From Chara braunii (Eukaryota; Streptophyta; Charophyceae; Charales; Characeae), in assembly GCA_003427395.1 (NCBI GenBank), contig BFEA01000167.1, positions 961,918-983,902 on the forward strand: DNA of 21,985 bases. The letters run 5' to 3'. Both the position numbers and the translations under genes were made by a program. Positions 1 through 10,200 of this stretch are shown here, piece after piece. Numbering within the stretch: position 1 is the first letter of the stretch; every line of letters begins with the position of its first letter. The notes below the pieces were generated by a model that made no database searches, had not been told where the DNA came from, and worked only from the letters and a program-made list of their open reading frames with translations.

Positions 1-710
1 CCCCCCCCCCCCGCTACTTGAATTAAAAAAAAAATAACATATATTCCTTAGTATATATGAAAATCAAAATATTCAGGAGCACTCCTTAGCGGCCTGGTGC
101 GGGTTTGGTGGGTGGTGTAGCAAGATATGGATCCAAGTGCAACGAGAAGCCCCCCACCTACCCTGCTTTACAAAAAAAGAATAATATTCTCGACTATTGT
201 TTAGAAAAAAAAATTGTTCATGCGCACTTCTTGGCTGCCACATTTTGGGTTTTGCGTGTGATGCAACATGATGTGGAACCAAGTCCGAAGTGGGGGGGGG
301 AAGGCGGAGCCCCCCCTCCCCGCTACTTGAATTAAAAAAAAAAATACATATATTCCTTAGTATATATGAAAATCAAAACATTCATGCTCCACTTCTTAGC
401 GGCCCGGTGCGGGTTTGGTGTGTGGTGAAGCAAAATATGGATCCAAGTGCAACCTGAAGCCCCCCACGTACCATGCTTTTAAAAAAAAGAATAATATTCT
501 CGATTATTGTTTAGAAAAAAAGAACTGTTTATACGCATTTCTTAGCTGCCACATGGTGTGGAACCAAGCCCGAAGTGGGGGCAGCCCCCCCCCCCCGCTA
601 CTTGAATTAAAAAAAAAAACATATATTCCTTGGTATATATGAAAATCAATACATTCATGTGCACTTTTTAGCGGCCCGGTGCGGGTTTGGTGGGTGGTGA
701 ATCAAGATTT
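1..710. repeat. Tandem satellite, about 275-309 bp units
   Basis: Three consecutive copies begin with the same 'GCTACTTGAATTAAAA' segment, at 13, 322 and 597. The window opens in the C-run that precedes the first. Unit 1 is about 309 bp, unit 2 about 275 bp because it lacks a short stretch near the end of unit 1, and unit 3 is cut off near 710. Each unit contains a poly(A) run, the motif 'GCGGGTTTGGTG', and the palindrome 'AGAATAATATTCT'. Complete units also carry a G-run followed by a C-run at the border. Short open frames inside it are by-products. Copies differ by scattered substitutions and homopolymer length. No coding or transposase signal was seen. Confidence 0.88.
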
Positions 711-879
711 TGACACAATGTTCATGATTGACTAGCCTCTCTGCTCTTTTACGTGCGGGCATTGTCGCACCGCCCGCATCGCGGGCGCTAAGCTAGTTAT
801 AATTATAATAATAATAATCGTAATCACAAAGCCGAATTGCGAGCACACCAAAAGTTCATAATTGACAGTGCTGGAATAG
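711..879. other. Intergenic, GC hairpin
   Basis: No gene was seen. A 7-bp GC stem (CGCCCGC at 771-777 and GCGGGCG at 781-787, 3-nt loop) sits just before an AT-rich (AAT)n stretch. The GC hairpin followed by AT sequence looks like a mobile-element end, but no partner terminus was identified. Confidence 0.4.
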
Positions 880-970
880 TCTCGTCATCATCATCAACGA
901 AGATCCAATGCTGATATCCTATCTGGCGCTCGGCGCCCAGACCACAGATGGCAGATCCTATCTAGCCTAG

Positions 971-1050
971 ACTACAATGTCGCTGATGACGTCAACAGCT
1001 CCCCGAAGTACGAGCAGATCTCGGCCAATGTCGTTCGCCTCAAGCACCAG
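971..1050 (+). CDS. Candidate exon, unknown product
   Basis: The frame with codons starting at 973 encodes YNVADDVNSSPKYEQISANV followed by VRLKHQ. This mixed, non-repetitive composition contrasts with the low-complexity sequence around it. It ends exactly at a consensus plant donor, CAG|GTATGT (GT at 1051), in phase 0. Possible acceptors ending in AG lie just upstream, at 964-965 and 969-970, so the 5' boundary is uncertain; the frame stays open upstream to 880. I do not recognise the peptide. It could be an exon of a gene that continues into the repeats, an old exon fragment, or chance. Confidence 0.3.
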
Positions 1051-1128
1051 GTATGTCTCTCGCATCACTCACAACCTCGTTCCCCCACTCACAGATGCCA
1101 CATGCACACGCGCAGAGCTCTCTCTCTT

Positions 1129-1280
1129 TCACACACACACACACACACATACACACACCCGTACACACACACACACATGCACATGCAGCCAATCAGACAA
1201 AGGTGGTAGGATATATATCCATCTGCTAGCTGTAAATTTATCTGATTTCGCTCATCCTATCAATGGAAAACTCTCGCCCT
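1129..1280. repeat. CA microsatellite plus diverged repeat core
   Basis: A (CA)n tract with ACAT/CCGT interruptions (about 1131-1180) is followed by 'CTAGCTGTAAATTTATCTGA' and 'CTCATCCTATCAATGG'. The same order, a CA tract then a CTAG-core then ATCCTAT..ATGG, recurs three times at 2140-2515, so this is the most diverged member of that family. Confidence 0.6.
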
Positions 1281-1398
1281 CCCGTCATCGCTGGCGCAAC
1301 GTACACGATGCAGCATGCCGAGGCTACAACATGCGGGAACTCGGCCGATACAAGCTCGCAACCCAACGTGTCAGATAATGTCGGATCGGTCCTCACAG

Positions 1399-1450
1399 CG
1401 TAGTTGGTGGATGTATCACACATCCGACAAGTCTCCGCCCTTCGCATTTG
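1399..1450 (+). CDS. Candidate small exon, unknown product
   Basis: The segment lies between a plausible acceptor (TCCTCACAG at 1390-1398) and a strong donor (GTAAG at 1451). It reads RSWWMYHTSDKSPPFAF plus one base (phase 1). The upstream candidate exon at 971-1050 ends in phase 0, so the two would join in frame, but nothing else connects them. The peptide is not recognised. The sequence beyond the donor is a long pyrimidine tract. Evidence is limited to splice-site and composition signals. Confidence 0.25.
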
Positions 1451-1860
1451 GTAAGCCCCTCCTCACCCTCATTCTATCCTCCTCTTACTTCTCCCTCTTC
1501 ATTCTTCTCCTCCTCCCTCTTCTTCTTCTTTTCTTCTTCTCCTTCTTCTTCTTCTTCTTCTCCTCCTCCTTCTCTTTCGCTTTCTCCTTCTTCCCCTTCT
1601 TCTTGCGCCTCCCTCTTTCACGCAATCACCTTCCTCCTTATGCGCACCACCCCCTCTTGGGCCGTACCTGGCCACAATGCCAGTCGGGTTCCATTAAACA
1701 GAGAAATTCAATCTCTCCCTCGTCTCTCTCGCACTTTCTATGTGTGCTTTCGCCCGCTCTCTCTCTCTCTCTCTCTCCCTCACTCGATTGCTCGCTCGCT
1801 CGTGGGCTCGCTGGCTGACTGGTTATCTCCTCTCTCTCGTCCCAACCGCCCTCGCCCACC
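1451..1860. repeat. Polypyrimidine low-complexity tract
   Basis: A stretch of about 400 bp is made almost only of C and T on this strand (CTT/CTC units, with a (CT)n run near 1757-1777). Long open frames rich in F/S/L and, on the other strand, in E/R/K are products of the composition. A second tract with the same landmarks ('ACGC[AG]ATCACCTTC', then 'GCTCGCTCG') occurs at 2710-3085, suggesting an old duplication. Confidence 0.85.
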
Positions 1861-2139
1861 TGAGCGCTCCTTGCTTTCCCTGATGTGAACTTCCACCCAT
1901 CCGCATTCCTCCCAAGCTCCCGCGCCTCTATCTCCTACCTTCCCTCTTTCCCTGCCCTTTCCGTTGATCCCTATCCGACAACTGCGACCGCCCCGTGCCA
2001 ATGAGCCAATCAACCACACCATCCCCTTCCCGGCTCCGTCGTTTGCGCTCAGTCGGGCGCCGATTGCGACGGTTCGGCGCCGGCCAAGAATAAGTCCCCT
2101 ATCTGCCCCTGCCTTCTATACTACAGGCAATGAAGAGAA

Positions 2140-2515
2140 GGCACACTCACACACATACATACACGCACACAATAGTGTTTATCCCCATATTCTAGCGATA
2201 GATTCATACGTTTTTGCTAATCCTATCTATGGAAGTAGTGATGACGCCGCGGCACTCACACATAGACACACACTCTCACATGGATATGTAGTAGTGTATA
2301 TTCCCCAATTCTAGCGTCAGATTCATTTTGTTTTTGCTCATCCTACTTGTGGAAGTAGTGCGACGCCAGCTACGTTCGACACACACACACTCATACACGT
2401 GCCCACATACACACACACACAATCAAGCAATCAAGTGTAGCATGTACATTTCCACGTCCTAGTAGTAGATTCGTTCGATTTTGTTTATCGTTTTGATGGA
2501 GGTAGCGTGTAGCCA
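2140..2515 (+). repeat. Three tandem units of about 115-140 bp (CA tract + core)
   Basis: Each unit starts with a CA-rich stretch and then carries a core beginning CTAG (at 2192, 2311 and 2459). The core contains 'AGATTC', 'TTTTTGCT[AC]ATCCTA' or a variant, and 'GGAAGTAGTG.GACGCC' or a variant. The first two units are clearly related; the third is more diverged. A fourth relative lies at 1129-1280. No gene was identified in the stretch. Confidence 0.7.
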
Positions 2516-2709
2516 GCCGCGGGGTCTCACCTGTTGTTTTCTCCCTCTGTCCTTGTTATCGTCATCATCGTCGGCATTATCGGCATCGTTGGAGTTGTCT
2601 CTCTTTCGTGGCGTGACGTGATCCGTCACGATGTGCATCATACCGTGATTTTTGCTCGGGGCACGACAGGTACAAGTGCGCATTCGCACAGTCTGGCGGA
2701 TGGGAGGTA

Positions 2710-3085
2710 CGTCGTGTTTTCCCTCTTCCCCGTTTTCTCCCCCTTCTTTCTTCTCCTCCTTTCTTCTTTTTCTCCTCCTCTTCTTCTTTTTGTTCTCCTT
2801 TTCGTTCTCCTTCTTCTACGCGATCACCTTCTTTCCTCTGTGTTATGCCTCTGCCTGCGCGCACCTTTACCCCATTTTCATCACCTTCAGTCGAGCATCC
2901 GCTGTACGGCCATCTGCTTCCTCTCCGCGCACTTTCTCCTCCTGCGCTCTCCGCTTCTTCTTCCTTTTTCTTCTTCTTCTTTTTTTCTTCTTCTCCTTCT
3001 CTTCCTTCTCTCCTTCTTCTTTTTCTTCCCCGCGCGTTCTCTCTGTTGCCTCCCGCTCGCTCGCTGGTTACTTCATGCGCGCGGT
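2710..3085. repeat. Second polypyrimidine tract, duplicate of 1451-1860
   Basis: CTT/CTC-rich sequence carrying the same internal landmarks in the same order as 1451-1860 (ACGCGATCACCTTC near 2818, GCGCGCACC, then GCTCGCTCGCTGG near 3055). Open frames across it are low-complexity F/S/L or E/K/R stretches and are not supported as genes. Confidence 0.75.
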
Positions 3086-3125
3086 GTTCCGTTCCTCCGT
3101 GAGAACGCTCTCCTCCATGTCGCAG

Positions 3126-3214
3126 GTCGGCCCAACTTAGTCGAGGTCGCGGCTGGTCCTGCAACAACCGAAGGCCTCCTTTTCGTCTGCACTGAATCTG
3201 CCCTTCTTGCATAG
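3126..3214 (+). other. Short open stretch after a CAG acceptor, unassigned
   Basis: After a pyrimidine tract and 'GTCGCAG' (to 3126) an open frame runs about 29 codons to a TAG at 3212 with mixed composition (it includes NLVEVAAGPATTEGLLFV). It could be a terminal exon, but only the acceptor-like context supports this. Confidence 0.18.
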
Positions 3215-3660
3215 GCGGATTCACTTAAGTGGAACTATTGAAAATACACACGGATCAGAAAGAAAAAAATAAAAACTAATAGAAACGAATCTAACTAAAA
3301 TAAAAAAAAATCCAACTACTAATCCCTCGTTGGGCCAACTAACTCTAACTTTAACTAACTCTGAACCCAAGGTCACGGGTTCAAGTCACGGCCTGACTGA
3401 GCCCGGGCGAAACTGTTGTGGAGCCCCTTGACAAATGGAGCTAGCTCAGGTGTCAGTCGGATTCGTTCCCTACATCCACCGCTTGACAATCTCGAACCTT
3501 AACCTACTTAGCTAGCTCCTACTCTTGTTAAGAGAGGGGCCGCTCAGGTATATGTAGAGTATTGGGGTTTGGCCCATCTAGTGGCCCGAACCCGCTCCTA
3601 AGTTTGTGTGTGTGTATGCTTGCTGGTCTGCATGCCTCTCTTAGTGCTTGTCTGCTTGAG
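3215..3660. other. AT-rich then tRNA-arm-like hairpin; possible SINE
   Basis: No protein gene was seen. An A-rich stretch (3240-3320) precedes 'TGAACCC AAGGTCAC GGGTTCA' at 3362-3383, a perfect 7-bp stem with an 8-nt loop whose right side (GGGTTCAAGTC) resembles a Pol III B box. No convincing A box lies 30-60 bp upstream, so a tRNA-derived SINE is possible but unproven. A short (TG)n run follows near 3605. Confidence 0.3.
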
Positions 3661-3707
3661 TGTATGTATGATCTGCAAGGGTATTTGGGTTATCGGGCGG
3701 CCCAAAG

Positions 3708-3895
3708 GGCCGGTACTTAGTTGTGACCGCGACATTGAAGGTCGTGGTAGGGAAAACACTCGACTGTAGGGTAGGCCGGTACCCTAGCTATGGTCGCGGC
3801 ATTTGAGGGTCGCGGCAGGGAAAAACACTCAAGTGGCGGGCAAAAAGAAGTCCGCGACCGTTAAGAGCCGCGAAAAACACTCAAGTAACAGGTGG
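3708..3895 (+). repeat. Degenerate tandem repeat, about 66-70 bp
   Basis: Two clear copies begin GGCCGGTAC (3708 and 3774). Each carries 'GTCGCGG'-type motifs, 'GGCAGGGAAAAACACTC' and a following 'AAGT' or 'GACT'. A third, shortened copy (from about 3851) keeps 'GCGACCGTTAAGAGCCGCG' and 'AAAAACACTCAAGT'. No coding signal. Confidence 0.65.
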
Positions 3896-4264
3896 GTCGT
3901 TACCTTACCAAGTAGAGATAGATGTGCCAAATACCTGATTCGGAGGCCGAGTAGAGGAAGACAAAAGTTGGCAATTTTAGACGCCCAATACCGGTAGGTA
4001 GGCAGGTACCGGGCCAAGTCTCAGTGTGTATCGTAGATCTACCCGACACAACATTAACTCAATCAACCCCTCGATCCTTTCGGTCAGAGGGTATTACTAC
4101 TAATCCTAACCATCACAGTGCGCGTCATAACAACGCGCGCGCATATTCTCGAAATTTTCTCACCGATTCGCCCATGCCTCAAAGGCTGAGGAAATCGTTT
4201 CAAGTGTGACGCCAAAGCGCGCACACACTTTCCATTTCAGACCGGCCCCGTCATGGTAGCCGAC

Positions 4265-4329
4265 GCTGTCGTTGTGTCAAATGCAAAAGCATGTCCAAAT
4301 ACCCTTGTAAGGGTATTTGCTCCGACAGC
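4265..4329. repeat. Nested inverted repeat (cruciform-capable)
   Basis: A perfect 11-bp stem (CAAATACCCTT at 4296-4306, AAGGGTATTTG at 4309-4319) has only a 2-nt loop and sits inside a 7-bp outer stem (GCTGTCG at 4265-4271, CGACAGC at 4323-4329). A single 'AAGGGTATTTG' also occurs near 3678. It could be the centre of a foldback element. Confidence 0.75.
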
Positions 4330-4348
4330 GCAGCACACGGCGAGGCGC

Positions 4349-4400
4349 GGGACGTTTAGTTTTCTATCATCAAAAAAGTGTCATAGCTAACTAAACGCCC
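4349..4400. repeat. Inverted repeat, 12-13 bp arms
   Basis: GGGACGTTTAGTT (4349-4361) pairs with AACTAAACGCCC (4389-4400) with one mismatch around a 27-nt AT-rich loop. The remaining sequence from 4401 to 4684 has short direct repeats ('ATGTGTGAAGCA' near 4460 and 4505) and no gene that I can support. Confidence 0.5.
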
Positions 4401-4684
4401 TAATTCCTCATCAGTCGTCTATTGACGGGCAGAATAGGCCTTCGCATGGGCAACAGATGTGTGAAGCAGGCGGAGCAGGCCTAACGTGAATCGGCTACTC
4501 CCATGTGTGAAGCACTCACTTCCGGTAACACGTGAAGAAGGCAGGGGTATTTACGCAACTCAACAGATGTAGCAATTCGAAGACCCGTCATGGTGGTTGA
4601 TGGCCCTCCTGCTGTGCAGATCGGACGGTGTCAAAAGTGTCCCAGTCAGTGGTGTGTACGAAAAAAAAATGGACCCGCGCAGAC

Positions 4685-4698
4685 AAGATTTTTCCGCC
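4685..4698 (+). repeat. Probable LINE target-site duplication, left copy
   Basis: AAGATTTTTCCGCC here matches AAGATTTTCCCGCC at 11860-11873, directly at the end of the LINE poly(A) tail, at 13 of 14 positions. The position gives a 5'UTR of about 570 bp, reasonable for an L1-type element. Confidence 0.55.
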
Positions 4699-5269
4699 CA
4701 GCTAATCTTCTGTACATCGAAACAAGGGAGTCGCGAGTCTTCCGGTAGCGCTAACGCTGGAGCTGCGTTACGCCGGGTGATACCGAAAAAAGGGTACCAG
4801 CGTAAGCACCGCACGAAGACTCAAGGCCAAGGGTGTACTGCGGTTGGCATCATCGATGCTCTAAGCAAGTGCTTCTGGGTAGTACCAGGGCGTCCATCGG
4901 GACGAACCACCAACATGATGGCCATGGCGTGGTCCCTTCCTTCGTGTTCGACAGTTTTTCGAGCCATGCTCGTGGTAGGGGGGGGAAGGGCGGGCGTCCC
5001 TTTTGGCCGAGAGTGATCAGTCTCCTACGTGGAAAATACGTGGAACTTGCAGAATTTGGACTAGTCGAATTGAGTTGACTCAGGTGTGCGCCATCTTCGG
5101 CGCTCAACTTGGACGCGGTCCCATCGTTGTTTTTTTCCTCTTTCTGCTTTCGCCTCCCCCTCCTTCATCGACAATACCAAATACGTAGTAGGGTAGGCTA
5201 GCGCAGCCGAGGGTTAGTCCGATGTGGTTCTGGCAGTACGGAATTAAGAAGGATCTCGGGTAGGAAAGG

Positions 5270-7294
5270 ATGGCATCTCAAGAGAGAAGGTCTGGCCAGC
5301 CTGGAGACAAGTCGCTCACCACCACCGCACTCAGATGTGCCGTTGACGGACGAAGACCGCTTGAGGCTGCTAATTTCGAAATGCTACGACGACAGAGTTC
5401 TGCCAGACAAATTTAGACATGGTGAATGGGTGATCGAGGGGGGAGTCCGTACCTTCGTGGTGAATCCTCGACTGGACGAGTTGACAACGAGCTGGCTCAA
5501 GGAGCAAACCATCACTATCATCTTTCAAGGGTCAGCCAGGGACCTGCCGATGCGAGTAAGAGAAGACCTAATCCGGGCCTATGAAAACAGTTGGTATTGT
5601 CAAAGAATTTTTGACCGTACCGCGAAGAGGGGGGGTGTACATGCAGAAGGGCCGAATGTTATCTCCTACGTGGCCAGGTCGAGAGAAGTTGCACAGTGGA
5701 TGGTTGCCAAGGCAGAAGACGTCATCACAATTAGAAGGGTAGAATATTATATGCAATTTAAGTTGTGGATGACGAAGACGGAATTGGCGGAGAGAAGGAG
5801 AATGGAGGACAAGACGAAGTTTTGGGTGATGGAGATACGAGTGCCTCTACGTGTGATGTTCCATGTGGAGAGCATGGTGGAGACATCGATGGGGCACGTG
5901 GTCAATAGCCTCCCACCGGAGCAAGACATGACAAGGCCGAAGCTAATGAACCTCAAATATGAATTGGTCAGGGAGGCTGAAGAAAATTTTGAACCGGAGC
6001 TTCCAATCCGCGTAGGTAGGGAGATATTTAGGATTAAGTTCGTCTGCAAGCACACCCTGTGGTGTGACAGGTGTCGATGGTGGTTTCACACCTCTACGGA
6101 AGGATGTCCTCGCGCTGGCGAGGAGGAGGAGGAGACTCAAGGGTCAAATGCCCGAGGTCGCCAATGGCAGCCGCCAGCCAATAGGCAAATCCGTGATGCA
6201 GCAAGGGACGAGCTCGTCCGGGGAAACGAGGATAGACAGAGGGGCGCAGATTCAGCAGCGGCAAGACTGGCTCAACAAGAACGCGACGGTCAACGAGGAG
6301 ACTCGACCTGAGAAGGGGGTTCGATGGGTAGGCAGATATTAGGAGGAGGTCGAACGTCACTCCCTGTAGGGACACAAGGTTTAGCAGGGGAAGGGAGTTC
6401 TAGAGGAAGACAAGGCCAAGGCAATGGGGCAATCTCTCCATCGCCCTCTACTAGAAGATTCGAGAGGGAATTCCAGCCGTACGTCCCGATAACTCGCCCT
6501 CAACCTTCCTACGACCACGGTAGGGCATCATACGAGAGGCAACCGGTTGGACAAGGATACCCTTACCAGAATATGTATGGGGTTGGACACAGACTCGAAT
6601 ACAAGGTGACAAGAGGTACGGAGGAGCGGGAGAAGAGGAGTGGACTGGCTGGACGCAGCGGAACCACCTCGGAAGACCATCAGCCAAGGCTCCCCCACCC
6701 AACGGAAGGGAGACAAGCAGACCACCAGGGCCAGGAAGCGACGCAAGTGGAAGCAGAGGACGACCTAGAAGCGGGGAGCAGGGACTCCCTTTCTCCTATG
6801 ACCTCAATAAGAAGGGAAGATGGAATAGATGCCTCGCCAGCAAGAATGTCGATTCAAGGAGCGTCAATGACATCGTTAGGGGAGGAGCAGACGCTCTTGC
6901 CGCTAGTGTGCTCGAAGCAAGGACAGGAAACCTACGTCCTAGGTCTGCTAAACAGAGAGGGGGAGACAGTCGTGCCTGCCATAGTAATTAACGATTTTCA
7001 GTGGATAATTGGAGGAACATCAAACAAGTGGGATTGGAGGTTTTCCCTATGACGGCACTGACCCAACCTTCGATCGATGTTCTTTCACAGATAATTATTG
7101 AGCCGGGAGTTTCAGCAACATGCTTGGCAGATTTGAATCCGAATATGCCTTGGACCGAAAATTTGCAGTCGTCGGCATTTCTCCAGTGCCTGTCAGAGGG
7201 ATGGCCAGAACAAGGAGTGGAAGGATCCAGAGGGATCAACCCCGCACCAGCGATTATCCAATCAGGGGATCGATCAGGTATCCTAGATAGATAA
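5270..7294 (+). pseudogene. LINE ORF1 (nucleic-acid-binding, Gag-like), broken
   Basis: ORF1 of plant L1-type elements binds element RNA. The best start is the ATG at 5270 in context AAGGATGG; its frame runs about 22 codons before a one-base shift near 5330-5337 moves reading to the main frame (5337-6308). That frame has a basic, tryptophan-rich domain (WVIEGG, TFVVNPRLDELTTSWL, GPNVISYVARSREVAQWM) and then a zinc-knuckle-like CDRCRWWFHTSTEGC at 6063-6107 (CX2CX4HX5C). A TGA at 6309 interrupts the frame, which continues to 7049 as a low-complexity Q/R/E/G-rich tail. Another shift near 7010-7040 leads into the last frame, ending at TAA 7292-7294. The assignment rests on position and domain pattern. 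Confidence 0.75.
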
Positions 7295-7295
7295 G

Positions 7296-10200
7296 GTACA
7301 AATTGCTACATGGAATGTGCGGGGATTAGGGGATTTGGCTAGGAGCGAAAAAGGGGAAGCACCTAAAATCATGGATGCATAAGAAGAGGATTGATATTCT
7401 GATGATCCAGGAGACTAAGCTAACGGAGGATAAACTGACACAGTTGAAGGATTGGTGGGATGGCCCCCAACTCTGGTCTCCCGCAAGGGGGACCAAAGGG
7501 GGGGTCGCCATACTGGTACACAGTAAAATTGATGAGTGTCTTGTAGACAGCGATAGTGATGCCTGGGGAAGGTGGTGTTGGATCAAGTTGGGAATTGGAG
7601 AGGTGGAATGGGTGTTCGCTATTGTTTATGCTCCTAACGAATCAGGAGAAAGAGCGCGTTTTTTTGAACTACTCCCCTATATCATTCCGAATCACAATCA
7701 CCTTATGGTGGCTGGGGACTGTAATGTGGTAAGATGCCCAGGGCTAGATTCGGAGTCGGACGAGGGAATGACGGTAGATAGATGGAAGCTGCTAGCGTGG
7801 ATGGAAGCTTGGGAGTTGAAGGACGTTTATCGAGACATCCACCCCCTGGAAAATGGGTACACGTGGATCGGTCGATCGGTGCAGTTAGCTGGGGTACAGA
7901 GGCGTCTTGACTTTTTCTTGGTCTCAGACCTGGCCTCGAGTGATGTGATCCAAGTCAGAGAACAAAATAAGTTCATATCTGACCATAAACCAGTGGTGCT
8001 GGAATGCCATACAACGTCTACAGAAAGCAGAGGGCTGGGTTGCTTCTGGCTCAATACGAAGCTGCTATTGGATGAGGGCCTAAGTTCTTGGGTAAGGACC
8101 TTTTGGGAAAATTGGCAAAGTGCCAAGACCTACTTTGAATCACTTGCTGAATGGGTGGATGCTGGCTTGCGCATTATCTCGGCCAGACTGGATGTGTTTT
8201 CTCAAATTGCAGCGTATGGCAGTAACAAGGAGGAAGCCTCACTGCGAGGCAGGGTGGAGGAAGCAGAAAGTAACCTGGGCAGTCACCCAGTGTCGGATGC
8301 CTTCTGGGCGGAAGAAAGGGCGGAAAGGTTGCACAGTTGGGAACTCCACCAGAACACAAAGCAAGAGAGGTGGACTCAAATTCTGAGAGTAAAAGGGTGG
8401 TCACCTCAGACAGACTGACAAAGCAGACTTTCCAGAGGCTGCTCCCGAAAAACAGGGCGATTAGAATGAAAGAGTTGCAACATCTGCACCTCCCAGGTCA
8501 CCCAAGGGCCCAGTCAAATGTTGACATGTGCAACTATGCTGCAGAGTACTTTGCTGATATCACGAAAACCAGGCGCCCTAGGGATAGCGTGGATGATGAC
8601 ATGTCACAACTGTCAGCACTGTGGAACAACTTCCAAATAAGGATCTCTGAACAGGACAAGCACTGGATGGACAAACCGATAACGACGGAGGAGTTAAGAG
8701 GAATAGTGAAGGACATGGCACGGGGGAAGGCGCCTCGTGACGACAGGCTGCCTGTCGAATTCTTCGTTTGTTGCTGGCAAACGTTGGCCGAAGACCTAGT
8801 AGCCATGTTCAATGAGATCCTGACAGGCGGCAGACTGGGACAATGTATGACCAGGGGAGTTATTTCCCTCTTGTTTAAGAAGGGAGACCGCAGTGAAGTA
8901 AGAAACTGACGGCCTATTTCATTACTGAACGTGGTATACAAGATTTTGGCCAAAACATTGGCAACAAGGCTTAGCAACCTGTTACTCGGGCTAATCAGGA
9001 GGGATCAAGGAGCTTTTGTCCGAGGTCGCTCCATATTCGAGAACGTAGTTACGGTCATCGAAGCGCTTGAGCTCGTCGAAAGAGAAGACGCAGATGTGGC
9101 GGTCCTTTTGCTGGACCTCGAGACTCTGAGGGTAGCAGGGTTTGGAGAGCCTTTCTGCAAGTGGGTGAAAGTACTGTACGGATTCTCTTCGACAATAACC
9201 TGCGTAAATGGGGTTATTTCGCAGGAGTTCAAGCTTACCAGATCCTTGCGTCAGGGATGCCCACTGACCCCCCTCTTGTTCGTGCTGCATCTCGAACCTC
9301 TCCTCTGCAACATAAGAGCTCATCCAGAGATAGTCGGTCTTAAACTACCGAATGGGAACGAATGTAGGGTAAAGGCGCTGGCAGACGATCTGTTTGCTAT
9401 TTCAAGCAATGAGAGACCCTCTGTGGAGGCGATGAAAGGATGTATCATGGACTTCACAGAACTGTCAAAGGCCGCTGTCAACTGGTCCAAATCTACTTTC
9501 TTCCTTCCTAAACAATATCCAATCACGGTACAGTGGGGTATGGAAAGAGTACAAGCGGATACAGCGGAGCGGTTCCTAGGGATACAGAATGCGTTGGAGG
9601 ACTGCTCGTCCTCGCAGGAAGCTTTGCTGCAGGAAAGGATTAAGACAAGGGTGTGTAGTTGGGGGAAAGCAAGACACTTATCTCTGATTGGGCGGACCCT
9701 GGCAGTTATGGCATCAGCGTTCGCCCTGCTGTGGTATGTTGCAGCGATCAGAAAGTTTTTCTCCGACCCTGCTCAAAACAGCCAAGGCGGTGACCAGATG
9801 CTTCGTTTGGAAGTCAGAAGGTGATCCACCACGGGGCTTTATCTCGAAGGTGGCATGGCACACGATATGTGCCCCCAGAGAGGAGGGGGGTTTGTCCTTG
9901 ATAGACCCAGGGTCTCAGAACAATTACTTGCTAGCCCGATGGGTAGTCAGAGTTGCAGAAGCGGAAGAGGTGGGTGACTGGATACTGTTGGCCGAAGCTC
10001 TGCTGGCCTCGGATAGGAAGTTGGCCAGGCCTTCTGACGTTTGGGTGGTCATTATGACAAAAACCTTTGCAGAGAAACGTCCCAACTCTAGATTTTGGCG
10101 GGACGTTCTGGCGGCGTGGAAACATGCAAGGCCAACAGAAAGGATTGCCCCCAAATCGAAAGAAGATGTGAAATGCCAGACACTCTTCGAAAATCAGTGG

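Noticed and set aside
1315-1888. Long open frames in the pyrimidine tract (F/S/L-rich or E/R/K-rich)
   Set aside because: They exist in several frames on both strands and consist of composition-driven residues; no motif or codon pattern supports translation.
2534-3224. Open frames of 160-226 codons on both strands
   Set aside because: Same low-complexity origin as 1451-1860; the hydrophobic look is a by-product of CTT/TTC repeats.
3362-3400. tRNA gene
   Set aside because: Only a T-arm-like hairpin is present; no D arm, anticodon arm or acceptor stem could be drawn.
4597-5016. 139-codon open frame at the LINE 5' end
   Set aside because: It crosses the proposed 5' boundary of the LINE, has no recognisable domain, and other frames overlap it; chance is likelier.
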